Shown: positions 36,248 to 45,359 of the stretch, piece after piece
Numbering within the stretch: position 1 is the stretch's first letter
Layout of the letters: each line of letters begins with the position of its first letter
Source of the DNA: Pontibacter virosus
Lineage (GTDB): Bacteria > Bacteroidota > Bacteroidia > Cytophagales > Hymenobacteraceae
DNA: 64,000 nucleotides
Assembly (NCBI RefSeq): GCF_003096355.1
Contig: NZ_QEKI01000007.1
Coordinates: 119,801-183,800, forward strand
Direction of reading: 5' to 3'
Notes under the pieces: model-generated
The model's input: the letters and a program-made list of their open reading frames with translations, nothing else
What the model was told of the DNA's origin: nothing
Databases searched by the model: none
Translations under genes and position numbers: made by a program

Positions 36248-37294
36248 ATGGCTGATACGAAAGAAAAGGCAAAAGCGAAGTCGCAGAAAGCAAAGGTACA
36301 GGCTGAACCAACATTTTCAAAAGAGACTTACATGTGGTGGTACGAGTCGATGAAACTCATCCGCCGCTTCGAAGAAAAAACAGGCCAGCTGTATGGCCAG
36401 CAGAAAATCAAAGGCTTTTGCCACCTTTACATCGGCCAGGAGGCTTGTGTGGCTGGTGCCGTAACAGCCCTTGAGAAAGGCGACAAGTGGATTACAGCCT
36501 ACCGTGACCACGCACACCCACTGGCCCTTGGCACATCGCCGGGTGCCGTAATGGCCGAAATGTTTGCCAAGGTTACTGGTTGCTCTAAAGGCAAAGGTGG
36601 CTCGATGCACATGTTCGACAAAGAAGTAAACTTCGTAGGCGGTCACGGTATCGTAGGCGGTCAGGTGCCACTTGGCGCAGGTCTGGCTTTCGCTGAGAAG
36701 TATAACAAGACAGGCAAGCTGTGCATTTGCTACATGGGTGACGGTGCGGTGCGCCAAGGTGCGTTCCACGAGGCCCTGAACATGGCCATGACCTGGAAAC
36801 TGCCCGTGATCTTCGTGATCGAGAACAACGGCTACGCGATGGGTACTTCGGTAACGCGTACGTCTAACGTGAACGACCTGTACAAACTGGGCCATGCCTA
36901 CGAAATGCCATCTGAGCCGGTAGAGGCCATGAGCGTAGAGAACGTGCACAACGCCGTGGCGAAAGCTGCTGAGCGTGCCCGTGCCGGCGAAGGACCTACT
37001 TTGCTCGAGTTCAAGACCTACCGCTACAAAGGTCACTCCATGTCAGACCCTGCCAAGTATAGAACCAAAGAGGAGCTGGAAGACTACAAAGGCCGCGACT
37101 CCATCGAATCTGTAAAAGCGACTATCCTGAAAAACGGCTGGGCGACAGAAGAGGAGCTGGACGAGATAGACGAGAAGCAGAAGCAGATCGTAGCCGAGGC
37201 TGTTAAATTTGCCGAAGAATCGCCATATCCGGATCCGTCTGAGCTGTACACCGACATTTACGTGGAGCCGGACTATCCATACATAATGGACTAA
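36248..37294 (+). CDS. pdhA: Pyruvate dehydrogenase E1 component, alpha subunit
   Basis: Decarboxylates pyruvate with thiamine diphosphate and passes the acetyl group to the E2 lipoyl domain. The 348-residue protein has the E1-alpha signature HLYIGQEACVAGA, the ThDP motif GDGAVRQG ending in ENNGYAMG, and the phosphorylation-loop-like YRYKGHSMSDPAKYR. A Lys/Ala-rich N-terminal tail precedes the domain. The beta subunit and E2 are not adjacent, which is normal for this phylum. Confidence 0.96.
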   Translation: MADTKEKAKAKSQKAKVQAEPTFSKETYMWWYESMKLIRRFEEKTGQLYGQQKIKGFCHLYIGQEACVAGAVTALEKGDKWITAYRDHAHPLALGTSPGAVMAEMFAKVTGCSKGKGGSMHMFDKEVNFVGGHGIVGGQVPLGAGLAFAEKYNKTGKLCICYMGDGAVRQGAFHEALNMAMTWKLPVIFVIENNGYAMGTSVTRTSNVNDLYKLGHAYEMPSEPVEAMSVENVHNAVAKAAERARAGEGPTLLEFKTYRYKGHSMSDPAKYRTKEELEDYKGRDSIESVKATILKNGWATEEELDEIDEKQKQIVAEAVKFAEESPYPDPSELYTDIYVEPDYPYIMD

Positions 37295-37356
37295 ATTTTA
37301 AATAATTAAGGATTAGGAATTAAAAAACATAAATTTGATGTTCTGATCTTATGAGA

Positions 37357-37389
37357 TTTGGAACGAATCGCTTTTAATTTCTATTTTTG
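37357..37389 (+). promoter_or_regulatory. Bacteroidota-type promoter of the TPR gene at 37412
   Basis: TTTG (37357-37360), a 21-bp spacer and a perfect TAnnTTTG box (TATTTTTG, 37382-37389), 22 bp before the ATG. Confidence 0.7.
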
Positions 37390-37411
37390 AGTTCTTATTT
37401 CAATTAAACTA

Positions 37412-38131
37412 ATGGCAAAAGAGACAGTACAGAAGCACAGCGAGTTTGAGGAGCTGGTAGAAAATCCGGATGCGTTGGCAGAGCGCCTGACAACGGGTTC
37501 TGAGGATTTCGTGAAGAAAAACAAAACCAAGCTGCTCGGTGTGTTTGCCGCCATTGCCGCTATTATTGTTGCAGGTTTCCTATATTACAATCACCGCACC
37601 ACCCAAAACCAGGAGGCACACGAGGCCATGTTCCAGGCGGTTTATTACTTTGAAGCCGACTCACTGAACAAAGCCCTGAACGGCGATGGTCAGTACGACG
37701 GTTTGCTGAGCGTGGCGGATGAGTATAGCGGAACAGAAGCTGGCAACCTGGCCAGGTTCTATGCTGGTGTTGCTTTACTGAAGCAGGGAAATTTTGCCGA
37801 GGCGCAGTCTCATTTAGAAGATTTCAAATCGGATGATTACCTGTTGCAGGCTCGTGCTTACAGCCTGACAGGTGATGCACTTTCAGAGCAGGGCAAGTAC
37901 AAGGAGGCCGCTGACCTGTACAACAAAGCTGCGAACCACAACAGCAACGCTTACTTCTCTCCACAGTACCTGATGAAGGCTGCAGTAGCTTACGAAGCTG
38001 CCAACGACTTCCAGGCCGCTGCCAATACGTACGACAAGATCATCAAGGATTTTGTGACGTCGGCTGAAGTAACAGATGCCAAGAAGTTTAAGGCGCGTGC
38101 CGAGGCAATGACCGGCGCAGCTGCTAACTAA
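37412..38131 (+). CDS. Membrane-anchored TPR protein (YfgM-like)
   Basis: 239 residues. One transmembrane helix at about 41-58 follows a charged cytoplasmic N-terminus; the rest is TPR-like (ARFYAGVALLKQGNFAEAQSHL, AYSLTGDALSEQGKYKEAADLY, MKAAVAYEAANDFQAAANTY). The topology and repeat content resemble YfgM, a partner of PpiD at the Sec translocon; a PpiD-like protein is encoded 9 kb away. It has its own promoter and a strong terminator. Confidence 0.85.
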   Translation: MAKETVQKHSEFEELVENPDALAERLTTGSEDFVKKNKTKLLGVFAAIAAIIVAGFLYYNHRTTQNQEAHEAMFQAVYYFEADSLNKALNGDGQYDGLLSVADEYSGTEAGNLARFYAGVALLKQGNFAEAQSHLEDFKSDDYLLQARAYSLTGDALSEQGKYKEAADLYNKAANHNSNAYFSPQYLMKAAVAYEAANDFQAAANTYDKIIKDFVTSAEVTDAKKFKARAEAMTGAAAN

Positions 38132-38160
38132 GATCCTATAGGCGAATGCCTGAATATAAA

Positions 38161-38198
38161 AAGCGCTTTTGTCTTACCGGCAAAAGCGCTTCTTTTTT
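38161..38198 (+). terminator. Rho-independent terminator after the TPR gene
   Basis: An 11-bp perfect stem (38161-38171 with 38181-38191), 9-nt loop and T-run. Confidence 0.9.
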
Positions 38199-38302
38199 TG
38201 TAATAGCGGTCTAGAGTCTAATGGCTATACCTGTACTCTAACTGGTACGTTCCATACCTGCGGGCCCAACCATCAACCATTTAACCATCAACAATTCATC
38301 AT

Positions 38303-38779
38303 ATGGCTACTTCTCTCAAAAACCTGAACGACTACAAGAAAGAGGGCTTCGGCGATATATCTGAAAAGAGATTCGGCATTGTAGTGGCCGACTGGCACCA
38401 CGACATAACAGATGTGCTGTGCGCAGGCGCTATTGATACTTTGCTGCAGCATGGTGCCAAAAAGGAAAACATTTTCCGGAATACGGTGCCCGGCAGCTTC
38501 GAGCTAACACTGGGTGCACAATTCCTGGCTATGCAGGAAGAGATAGATGCGGTGATCTGCATCGGTGTAGTAATCAAAGGAGATACCAAGCATGACGACT
38601 ACATCAACCATGCGGTGGCCAATGGCCTCACCAATGTGTCCCTTAAGTTCAACAAGCCTGTCTCGTTTGGCCTCGTTACTACCAACAACCTGGAGCAGGC
38701 ACTGGATAGAGCGGGTGGCAAGCACGGTAATAAAGGCGTAGAGGCAGCCGCAGCAGCCATTCACATGCTGAGCTTCTAG
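38303..38779 (+). CDS. ribH: 6,7-dimethyl-8-ribityllumazine synthase
   Basis: Penultimate enzyme of riboflavin synthesis; condenses the ribityl-uracil amine with a four-carbon phosphate and assembles as icosahedral or pentameric shells. The 158 residues show VVADWHHDITDVLCAGA, TVPGSFELTLGAQFLA, the phosphate-binding GVVIKGDTKHDDYI with the catalytic His, and PVSFGLVTTNNLEQALDRAGGKHGNKG at the C-terminus. The leader is nearly free of G and repeats AACCATC. Flanked by terminators, so monocistronic. Confidence 0.96.
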   Translation: MATSLKNLNDYKKEGFGDISEKRFGIVVADWHHDITDVLCAGAIDTLLQHGAKKENIFRNTVPGSFELTLGAQFLAMQEEIDAVICIGVVIKGDTKHDDYINHAVANGLTNVSLKFNKPVSFGLVTTNNLEQALDRAGGKHGNKGVEAAAAAIHMLSF

Positions 38780-38806
38780 ACCAGGAGCAGGTATAGAGGT
38801 ATAACG

Positions 38807-38840
38807 AAAAGGCCCTTGCTATTACGAGCAAGGGCCTTTT
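38807..38840. terminator. Bidirectional terminator after ribH
   Basis: A perfect 14-bp stem (38807-38820 with 38827-38840), 6-nt loop, flanked by A- and T-runs, between convergent genes. Confidence 0.9.
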
Positions 38841-38873
38841 TGATTTTATACAAGGGGGTACAGGTATAGGAGG

Positions 38874-39470
38874 TTAAAAATTATAGCCGATCGCTATACC
38901 TGGCCGAACGGAAAAACCGCCTCCCAGCAGCATATCGCCAATTATACCTGTATCAAAGTCTTCTTCTGTTCCAATGTTCACCTTTAGGTTGCCACCGTTG
39001 TAGCCAGCACCCAGAAACGCATCGAATGTAAAGCCGCTGTTGAATATCCACTGGTTGCCAATGGCCACACCGGCTCCTATTGGTTTGTAAGTGGCGCTGT
39101 AGTCCCGGCCTTCTTCGTCCTGCTTCTCTGCAGTCAGTTTAAAGCTCCTGATACGGCCATAGCCCGCCACATAGGGTCCCATAGGAGCCACTTTATTTTC
39201 AGAAAAATAGTACCGCACCTCAGGCGTAAAGCCATAACCACTAAACTTTATATTAGAAATAGATACACCGGTAACAGAAGCGCCTAGCTGAGCACTCAGG
39301 TTATCAGTGATGGCGTACTCTAAAAAGCCCGATCCTGTAAGCGCAAAGGCACTCAAAGGATTCACCTTAATGACGGCTCTATTTGGCTGTTGTGCCTGAG
39401 CATGAGCCTGTTGAGCAGGTATAAAAAGAAGTGCCGCAGCGGCAAAAGCTAGTATAATCTTGTTTTTCAT
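38874..39470 (-). CDS. Small outer-membrane beta-barrel protein
   Basis: 198 residues with a signal peptide (cleavage near AHAQA) and eight or so amphipathic strands of a small porin-like barrel, ending in GIAIGYNF with a C-terminal Phe as outer-membrane proteins do. The strand pattern (NPLSAFALTGSGFLEYAI, FTPEVRYYFSENKVAPMGPY) matches the DUF3575/OmpA-like small barrels of Bacteroidota. Function unknown. Confidence 0.85.
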   Translation of the reverse strand: MKNKIILAFAAAALLFIPAQQAHAQAQQPNRAVIKVNPLSAFALTGSGFLEYAITDNLSAQLGASVTGVSISNIKFSGYGFTPEVRYYFSENKVAPMGPYVAGYGRIRSFKLTAEKQDEEGRDYSATYKPIGAGVAIGNQWIFNSGFTFDAFLGAGYNGGNLKVNIGTEEDFDTGIIGDMLLGGGFSVRPGIAIGYNF

Positions 39471-39815
39471 ATAATGAGATGTGTATTCCGAAAAAAAATG
39501 GGCAGATGCTATTTCAGGCTAGCAGCAAGTTCCATTCCAGTATTTAAGCGAATCTAATAAAAGAGTGGAAAGACAAAATTAAAATTAAAATAGAGAAGGC
39601 AGGTAGCAAATTATAGATATAACTTCTATTTTTGCACGAAATTTAGCTTAAATAATAACCTGAACATCAGCGTGGTTCGGTTTTTGGGTATAAGTTTAAA
39701 GCGGTAAACTAAAATGTACCCTTTGCTGTTGAGTAGGCACAAGCGCAAACACAACACAGGGGCGGTTTTTCGAGAATCAAGACAAAAAACTATAACCTAG
39801 TTCTAAGATAGTATC
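39471..39815. other. 345-bp intergenic region
   Basis: Divergent promoter region without a gene. It contains a perfect TAnnTTTG box (TATTTTTG, 39627-39634) on the + strand, about 180 bp before the DksA-like gene, which could mean a long 5' leader; no TTTG lies at the proper distance upstream. No structured RNA is evident. Confidence 0.5.
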
Positions 39816-40205
39816 ATGAATTCAAACGAAGAGAAACAACGGTATTCCCGTGAGGAATTGGCAGAATTTGAAGCAATCATTCAGGAGAAGCTGACAAATG
39901 CGCGCAAGGAAGTGTCTTTTATCAAAGAGACCCTGAGCCGCAAAAACGACTCGGGCACGGATAACACGGCATCTCCGACCAAGGTATTGGAAGACGGTGC
40001 AGACACAGCCGAGAAGGAAAGCCTGAACCAGTTGGCATCGCGTCAGATGAAGTTTATCCAGCAGCTGGAGAATGCGCTGATCCGCATCAAAAACGGCACT
40101 TACGGTGTTTGCATCGTGACGGGTAAGCTGATTCCGAAAGAGAGACTGCGTGCCGTACCACACACACAGCACACCATCGAGGCCAAGCTTCAGCGTAACG
40201 ACTAG
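39816..40205 (+). CDS. TraR/DksA-family protein with degenerate zinc finger
   Basis: 129 residues. The family binds RNA polymerase through its secondary channel and, with ppGpp in proteobacteria, tunes transcription. An N-terminal coiled coil (about 10-85) is followed by the finger region YGVCIVTGKLIPKERL. Only one of the four zinc-binding cysteines is kept; the others are Thr, Thr and Ala, so zinc binding is unlikely. This cysteine-poor form is seen in other Bacteroidota. scpB follows after 12 bp, suggesting a shared transcript. Confidence 0.88.
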   Translation: MNSNEEKQRYSREELAEFEAIIQEKLTNARKEVSFIKETLSRKNDSGTDNTASPTKVLEDGADTAEKESLNQLASRQMKFIQQLENALIRIKNGTYGVCIVTGKLIPKERLRAVPHTQHTIEAKLQRND

Positions 40206-40217
40206 TAATTTTACACT

Positions 40218-40778
40218 TTGAATATACTGCAGAACCATATTCAGGCACTGGTTTTTTGTGCCCAATCGCCCATAAGCATCGAAGAGATTCAGCGCTGCCT
40301 CACGGAGTCGCTGCAAATGGAGGTGCTCGTAGGGGACGTGCTAGAGGCCGTTGAGAACATCAACGAGCAATTGGCCGAAGCTGGTTTTGCCTTTCAGATA
40401 TATGCCATAGGTGGTGGCTACCAGTTCCTGACCAAACCGGAGTACCAGGAGACGGTAAGCACTTACCTGAAGCACAAATCAAAAAAGAAATTGTCAGCGT
40501 CTTCTCTGGAGACGCTGGCAATTATTGCCTACAAGCAGCCGATAACCCGCTCGGCTGTAGAGCAGATTCGTGGCGTAGGCTGCGATTATGCCATTCACAA
40601 ACTACTAGAGAAAGAACTTATCGAAATTAAAGGTAAGGCCGAAACCATTGGGAGACCCGTATTGTACGGCACGTCTCAAAAATTCATGGACTACTTCGGT
40701 ATCAACCACATCAAAGACCTCCCGCAGCTAAAGGACTTCGCCACAGAAGAGAATATGATTGGCGAAGCTTCCGATTAG
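40218..40778 (+). CDS. scpB: Segregation and condensation protein B
   Basis: Subunit of the SMC-ScpA-ScpB condensin that organises the chromosome. The 186 residues contain two winged-helix domains: IQALVFCAQSPISIEEI at the start, and ASSLETLAIIAYKQPITRSAVEQIRGV with RPVLYGTSQKFMDYFG in the second, all family hallmarks. The start is TTG at 40218; no ATG is available near the conserved N-terminus. scpA is not adjacent. Confidence 0.93.
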   Translation: MNILQNHIQALVFCAQSPISIEEIQRCLTESLQMEVLVGDVLEAVENINEQLAEAGFAFQIYAIGGGYQFLTKPEYQETVSTYLKHKSKKKLSASSLETLAIIAYKQPITRSAVEQIRGVGCDYAIHKLLEKELIEIKGKAETIGRPVLYGTSQKFMDYFGINHIKDLPQLKDFATEENMIGEASD

Positions 40779-40868
40779 CGAACCCACATCACTTAATAGA
40801 GAGTATACTAGCTTATAATATACTGCACACAGGTACAGTAGCGATACTGCATCGATAATAATTAGACA

Positions 40869-42713
40869 ATGGCAACAGAAAACGAAAGACCTTCACGCGA
40901 CGGCGAAGGCAGAAGATCGTCTGACAGAAATGAGTCAGGCAGACCGTACAACGATCGCGGTGAAAAGAAGATATTTAACAGAAGAGATAAAGGCGAAGGC
41001 AGAGATGGCGGAGAGCGCCGCTCTTACGGGAACGACAGAAGAGAAGACCGCGGAGACCGCAAATCGTACGGCGACCGCCGCGAAGGTGGTGAGCGCCGCA
41101 GCTTTGGAGGCGACAGAGAGCGCCGCGAAGGAGGGGAAAGAAAATCGTACGGAGATCGCAGAGAGGGTGGTGAAGGCCGTTCTTTCGGAGGCGATCGCGA
41201 ACGCAAGTCTTACGGTGACCGCAAAGAAGGCGGCGAAAGACGCTCTTTCGGTGGTGATCGCGAGCGCAAGCCATATGGCGACAGGAAAGAGGGTGGCGAA
41301 CGTCGCTCTTTCGGAGGAGACCGGGAGCGTAAGCCCTACGGTGATCGACGCGAAGGAGGCGAACGCAGATCCTATGGCGATCGCAAAGAAGGCGGCGAGC
41401 GCCGCTTTGACTCTGAGCGTGGTGAGAGAAAGTCCTTTAGCCGCGACAATAGAGAAGAAGGTGGTGAGCGACGTTCATTCGGTGAAAACCGTGAAGAAAG
41501 AGGCGAACGCCGATCATTTGGCAACGACCGCCGTGAAGGCTGTGACAGAGAGCGCAAGCCATACGGCGATCGCCGCGAAGGTGGTGAGCGCAAGCCGTAC
41601 GGAGACAGAAGAGAGAGCGGTGAAGGCCGTTCTTTCGGTGGAGACAGGGAGCGTAAGCCTTATGGTGATCGCAGAGAAGGTGGTGAAAGAGAAGACCGCG
41701 GCGAGCGTCGTAGCTTTGGAGGTGACCGTCGTGAAGGTGGTGAGCGTAGCGAGAGACGTTCTTTCGGAGGCGATCGCAGAGAAGGCGGTGAGCGCCGCAG
41801 TTTTGGTGATCGACGCGAAGGAGGCGAACGCAGATCGTTCGACCGCAAAGATAAGTCTAGCGAAGGGGGCGAGGAGCGCCGTGGCCGTAGCTTCGATCGC
41901 AGCTCTGACTCAGAGAGAGAGCCAGAGACGCCGAACTATGACCTGCGTCGCTACAAGGATAATCCGCGCATCAAGAAGACCAACCGCAAAGGCGAAGATG
42001 AGGACGGGAGCATCCGTCTGAACCGTTACATCGCCAATGCCGGGGTATGTTCCCGTCGCGAGGCAGATGAACTGATTCTGTCAGGCGAAATCAAGGTGAA
42101 TGGTGAAGCAGTAACCGAAATGGGTTTCAAGGTACAGCCTTCTGATACCGTTACTTACGGCAAAAAAGTACTGAGCCGCGAGAAGATGGTATATGTGCTG
42201 CTCAACAAGCCGAAAGACTTTATCACGACTACAGAAGACCCGGAAGGGCGTAAGACCGTGATGAGCCTGGTGGAGAAAGCCTCGAAAGAGCGTATTTTCC
42301 CGGTAGGCCGCCTGGACCGCAACACAACTGGTCTGTTGCTGTTTACCAACGACGGGGAACTGGCTCAGAAGTTGACGCACCCATCAAACGAGATCAAGAA
42401 AATCTACCAGGTAGAGCTGGACAAACCGATCACCAAAGACGATTTCCAGAAAGTAGTGGAAGGCGTGGAACTGGAAGACGGCAAAGCAATGGTGGACGAT
42501 GTGGCCATGCTGGGTGACTCTAAGAAGTTCCTTGGACTGGAGATCCATATTGGCCGTAACCGCATTGTGCGTCGTATTTTCGAGCACTTGGGTTATGATG
42601 TAGTAACACTGGACCGTGTGCAGTATGCTGGCCTGACCAAGAAGGACCTGCCGCGCAGCGAGTGGCGTTACCTGACCGAAAAAGAAGTGATTCGTCTGAA
42701 ATACTTTATGTAA
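40869..42713 (+). CDS. RluB/RsuA-family pseudouridine synthase with long Arg/Gly-rich repeat
   Basis: 614 residues. The C-terminal ~240 form an S4 RNA-binding domain (IRLNRYIANAGVCSRREADE) and the RsuA/RluB catalytic domain with the active-site aspartate in GRLDRNTTGLLLFTNDGE; it isomerises a uridine of rRNA, probably 23S. The first ~360 residues are a low-complexity tract of about 20 units such as REGGERRSFGGDRER and RKPYGDRR, highly charged, resembling RGG-type RNA-binding tails. The tail's role is unknown. coaX follows after 4 bp. Confidence 0.93.
   Translation: MATENERPSRDGEGRRSSDRNESGRPYNDRGEKKIFNRRDKGEGRDGGERRSYGNDRREDRGDRKSYGDRREGGERRSFGGDRERREGGERKSYGDRREGGEGRSFGGDRERKSYGDRKEGGERRSFGGDRERKPYGDRKEGGERRSFGGDRERKPYGDRREGGERRSYGDRKEGGERRFDSERGERKSFSRDNREEGGERRSFGENREERGERRSFGNDRREGCDRERKPYGDRREGGERKPYGDRRESGEGRSFGGDRERKPYGDRREGGEREDRGERRSFGGDRREGGERSERRSFGGDRREGGERRSFGDRREGGERRSFDRKDKSSEGGEERRGRSFDRSSDSEREPETPNYDLRRYKDNPRIKKTNRKGEDEDGSIRLNRYIANAGVCSRREADELILSGEIKVNGEAVTEMGFKVQPSDTVTYGKKVLSREKMVYVLLNKPKDFITTTEDPEGRKTVMSLVEKASKERIFPVGRLDRNTTGLLLFTNDGELAQKLTHPSNEIKKIYQVELDKPITKDDFQKVVEGVELEDGKAMVDDVAMLGDSKKFLGLEIHIGRNRIVRRIFEHLGYDVVTLDRVQYAGLTKKDLPRSEWRYLTEKEVIRLKYFM
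40930..41930 (+). repeat. Tandem low-complexity DNA repeat encoding RGG-like units
   Basis: Roughly 45-60-nt imperfect units encode alternating SFGGDRER, KPYGDRR and REGGER blocks. Units differ by synonymous changes, and the tract is prone to length change by recombination. Confidence 0.8.
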
Positions 42714-42717
42714 GCGC

Positions 42718-43440
42718 ATGCGCAGCATCGTCCTTGACATAGGCAACACAGGAGGCAAATACGGTGTTTTCGAAGAAGACGCCCTTGTCTCGCAAGGCAG
42801 TTTTAAAGAACAGGAAGGGCTACCCCAAGAGGTGGCAAGCCAGACTTTTGACAATGCCATTATTGCCTCGGTGAGCGGTGGCGCAGTGGAACAAATAAAA
42901 GCAGGGCTGTCAGTGTCCGGAAGCATTATTGAGCTTTCGGCGCAGACAGCCCTGCCTGTTTCCAACGATTACAAAACCCCCGCAACACTGGGTGCCGACC
43001 GCATGGCTGCCGCTGTAGCAGCTCACTATTTCTTTCCTGGGCGCAATTGCCTCACAATCGATGCAGGCACAGCCATCACCTATGACTTTATAGATGAGCA
43101 CGGCCATTACCAGGGCGGAGGTATAGCGCCCGGCATCCAAATGAAATTCAAAGCGCTGCATAATTTTACAGGCCGCCTTCCGTTAGTACAAGGAATCCAC
43201 GAAAATTTTCCTTTGATCGGACAGACCACACAAGAGTCGCTGGAGAGCGGTGTGCTGGGTGGTACGGTGGCAGAAGTAGAAGGTATGATCAGCGCATATC
43301 GGCAAAAATCAGATAAACTGGTGGTTATACTTTGTGGTGGAGACGCTGGATTTTTTGAAAGTACCATAAAACACCCCATCTTTGTAATTCCTGAACTGGT
43401 CCTGATTGGACTGCAAAGAATATTAAGACATAATGTATAA
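42718..43440 (+). CDS. coaX: Type III pantothenate kinase
   Basis: First step of coenzyme A synthesis: phosphorylates pantothenate. The 240 residues have the ASKHA-fold phosphate-1 motif DIGNTGGKYG, the phosphate-2 loop LTIDAGTAITYDF, TLGADRMAAAVAAHY and GGGIAPGIQMKFKALHNFTGRLP, all diagnostic of CoaX rather than types I or II. Its 3' end overlaps the next gene by 8 nt, indicating coupling. Confidence 0.95.
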   Translation: MRSIVLDIGNTGGKYGVFEEDALVSQGSFKEQEGLPQEVASQTFDNAIIASVSGGAVEQIKAGLSVSGSIIELSAQTALPVSNDYKTPATLGADRMAAAVAAHYFFPGRNCLTIDAGTAITYDFIDEHGHYQGGGIAPGIQMKFKALHNFTGRLPLVQGIHENFPLIGQTTQESLESGVLGGTVAEVEGMISAYRQKSDKLVVILCGGDAGFFESTIKHPIFVIPELVLIGLQRILRHNV

Positions 43441-44728
43441 AACGCTCCGTTTACTTATTTGCGCATCCGTGCTGTGCCTCGCGCAGGGCGTGCAGGCGCA
43501 AAGCATTGGTAACTCGCCTTACTCCCGCTACGGATTAGGAGAACTCAACACAAACTTAGGCAATTTGCGAACGGCAGCTATGGGCGATGTGGGCGTAAGC
43601 ACTGGAAACAGCTTTCACTCCAATACCGCTAACCCGGCACTTCTATATTACAATAGCATCACAGTGTTTGATATAGGTATAGCCGGCAGGTATAAGACCT
43701 TGAAAAACGCCAGCCAGTCGCAGCGCGACGGCGACGCCAACCTGACTTATATGACGTTGGGAGTTCCTATTACCAAGCGTTGGAGTTCAGCAATCAGCTT
43801 AAGGCCTTACAGCTCGGTTGAATACAGCATCAAAAACATGGGCTCCCTGCCTAACAGACAGGAAGCCGTCGTGATCAATGAGTATAGTGGAGAGGGCGAC
43901 ATTTCAGAACTTTACTTTGGGCATGGTGTCAGAATTGCTGATGGGCTAACCATTGGTGCCAGCGCCTCATACTTGTTTGGCACCATCTCACAGGAGTCTT
44001 CCTCTATCGTAGCGGATACATCGATCAGCAACACGTCGCTGGAGCGAGTGGCTTACGTGGAGCGCACTAGGTATACAGATTTTATTTTCAGGGGTGGAGC
44101 CAACTACCGCAAGAAAATAGCTGATAAAGCCTTTATGAGCGCAGGAGCAGTTTACACGCTAGGTACCGACCTGAATGCAAATCGCAAATCCGCTTACGAG
44201 CGCCGCGATCTGGGTGATGCCCTTAAGGGAGCTCCGATGCTGCCAGACAGTGTTGAATCCTCTGTGAATGTTCCACCAAGTCTGAGCGCCTCCATCAGCT
44301 ACGACAATGGTTCTAACCTGACCATTGGCACGGAGTTCATGACACAGGACTGGTCAGACTACCGCAACCTGGACGGTGAACAGGAACTAGGCAAAAGCTA
44401 TAAAATCGGCTTTGGTACCGAGTACACGCCAGATCCAACTGCCATCGATAGCTACTTCAAGCGTATAACGTACCGAGGCGGCCTGCGCTACGGTCAGAGC
44501 CCATACAGCATCAACGGTGAAAATATTAAAGACATGGCCGTTACAGGTGGCTTAACGCTACCATTAGGACGGGGTAATTACTTTGAGCCCCCCTTTCAGC
44601 TTAACGTTATGATGGGCTACGGCAAAAGAGGCACAACAGACAATGGCCTGATCGCGGAGAACTACTTTCAGTTCGGTGCGGGCGTGACCATCAACAGCCG
44701 CTGGTTTGTAAAACGCAGAATAGAGTAA
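43433..44728 (+). CDS. Outer-membrane beta-barrel protein (FadL-like)
   Basis: 431 residues with a signal peptide (cleavage near VQAQS). Starts SIGNSPYSRYGLGELN, then AAMGDVGVSTGNSFHSNTANPA, the pattern of a family of Bacteroidota barrel proteins related to FadL/PorV-type porins, followed by many amphipathic strands and a Trp/Phe-rich C-terminus. It probably forms an outer-membrane channel; the substrate is unknown. It overlaps coaX by 8 nt and precedes lptC. Confidence 0.85.
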   Translation: MYKTLRLLICASVLCLAQGVQAQSIGNSPYSRYGLGELNTNLGNLRTAAMGDVGVSTGNSFHSNTANPALLYYNSITVFDIGIAGRYKTLKNASQSQRDGDANLTYMTLGVPITKRWSSAISLRPYSSVEYSIKNMGSLPNRQEAVVINEYSGEGDISELYFGHGVRIADGLTIGASASYLFGTISQESSSIVADTSISNTSLERVAYVERTRYTDFIFRGGANYRKKIADKAFMSAGAVYTLGTDLNANRKSAYERRDLGDALKGAPMLPDSVESSVNVPPSLSASISYDNGSNLTIGTEFMTQDWSDYRNLDGEQELGKSYKIGFGTEYTPDPTAIDSYFKRITYRGGLRYGQSPYSINGENIKDMAVTGGLTLPLGRGNYFEPPFQLNVMMGYGKRGTTDNGLIAENYFQFGAGVTINSRWFVKRRIE

Positions 44729-44759
44729 ACTATTCCGACTTTAAAAGCATTATTAAAAC

Positions 44760-44785
44760 AGGCCGTTCTGACGACGGTCTTTTTT
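44760..44785 (+). terminator. Terminator after the outer-membrane protein gene
   Basis: A 7-bp stem (44760-44766 with 44774-44780, one G-T pair) followed directly by a T-run. Confidence 0.7.
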
Positions 44786-44822
44786 AATTTTTAGTATCTT
44801 CACTTTCGATAAAGATAAAAGC

Positions 44823-45359
44823 ATGCCGAGATCTATTTTTTCAGTGCTGGCCGTCTTGTTTGCTATGTTGGCGACAGGTTGCGGAACAGAGCTGAAAGAC
44901 CCGGACCAGGAAAAAAAATATTCAGGCCCATTTAGGGAAACAGCCAATGTGCTGACACTTTACAGCGATTCAGCCAAAGTGATGGTGAGGTTGCAGACTC
45001 CGATGCAGGAAGACTACGAAAATGGCGATGTGGTTTTTCCGGATGGCATTGATGTAGAGTTTCTGGAAGAAGGAGAGAAGGTGACATCAACGCTTCAGGC
45101 TAACTATGGCAAGCAGGAGCGCAACAAGGACCTATACCTGGTGCGGGGAAACGTGATCGTGCACAATCTGCAGAAGCAGGAAAAGCTCGAAACCGAAGAG
45201 CTGTACTGGAACAAAGCCAAAGCCCAGATCTACACAGACAAGTTTGTGAAAATAACGACGCCTGAGGAGATTCTGATGGGGCACGGTCTGGAGGCAAACC
45301 AGGACTTTAGCAATTACAGGATCAAAAAAGTAACGGGCGTATTCAGTCTGAAAGAATAA
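44823..45359 (+). CDS. lptC: LptC-type lipoprotein, LPS export
   Basis: 178 residues with a type II signal peptide (lipobox ATGC, C20), so it is lipid-anchored rather than carrying the transmembrane helix of E. coli LptC. The beta-jellyroll LptC/OstA-like domain reads VLTLYSDSAKVMVRLQTP, VVFPDGIDVEFLEEGEKVTSTL, YLVRGNVIVHN and KVTGVFSL. It relays LPS from the LptB2FG pump toward LptA; lptB is at 55.1 kb. It overlaps the next start by one base. Confidence 0.9.
   Translation: MPRSIFSVLAVLFAMLATGCGTELKDPDQEKKYSGPFRETANVLTLYSDSAKVMVRLQTPMQEDYENGDVVFPDGIDVEFLEEGEKVTSTLQANYGKQERNKDLYLVRGNVIVHNLQKQEKLETEELYWNKAKAQIYTDKFVKITTPEEILMGHGLEANQDFSNYRIKKVTGVFSLKE

Noticed and set aside
40930..42021. A 363-codon open frame in another forward frame over the pseudouridine synthase
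   Set aside because: Results from the repetitive GAR/GGN codon structure, which contains few stops; Ala/Val/Glu-rich with no motifs, and the real frame has S4 and RluB domains.
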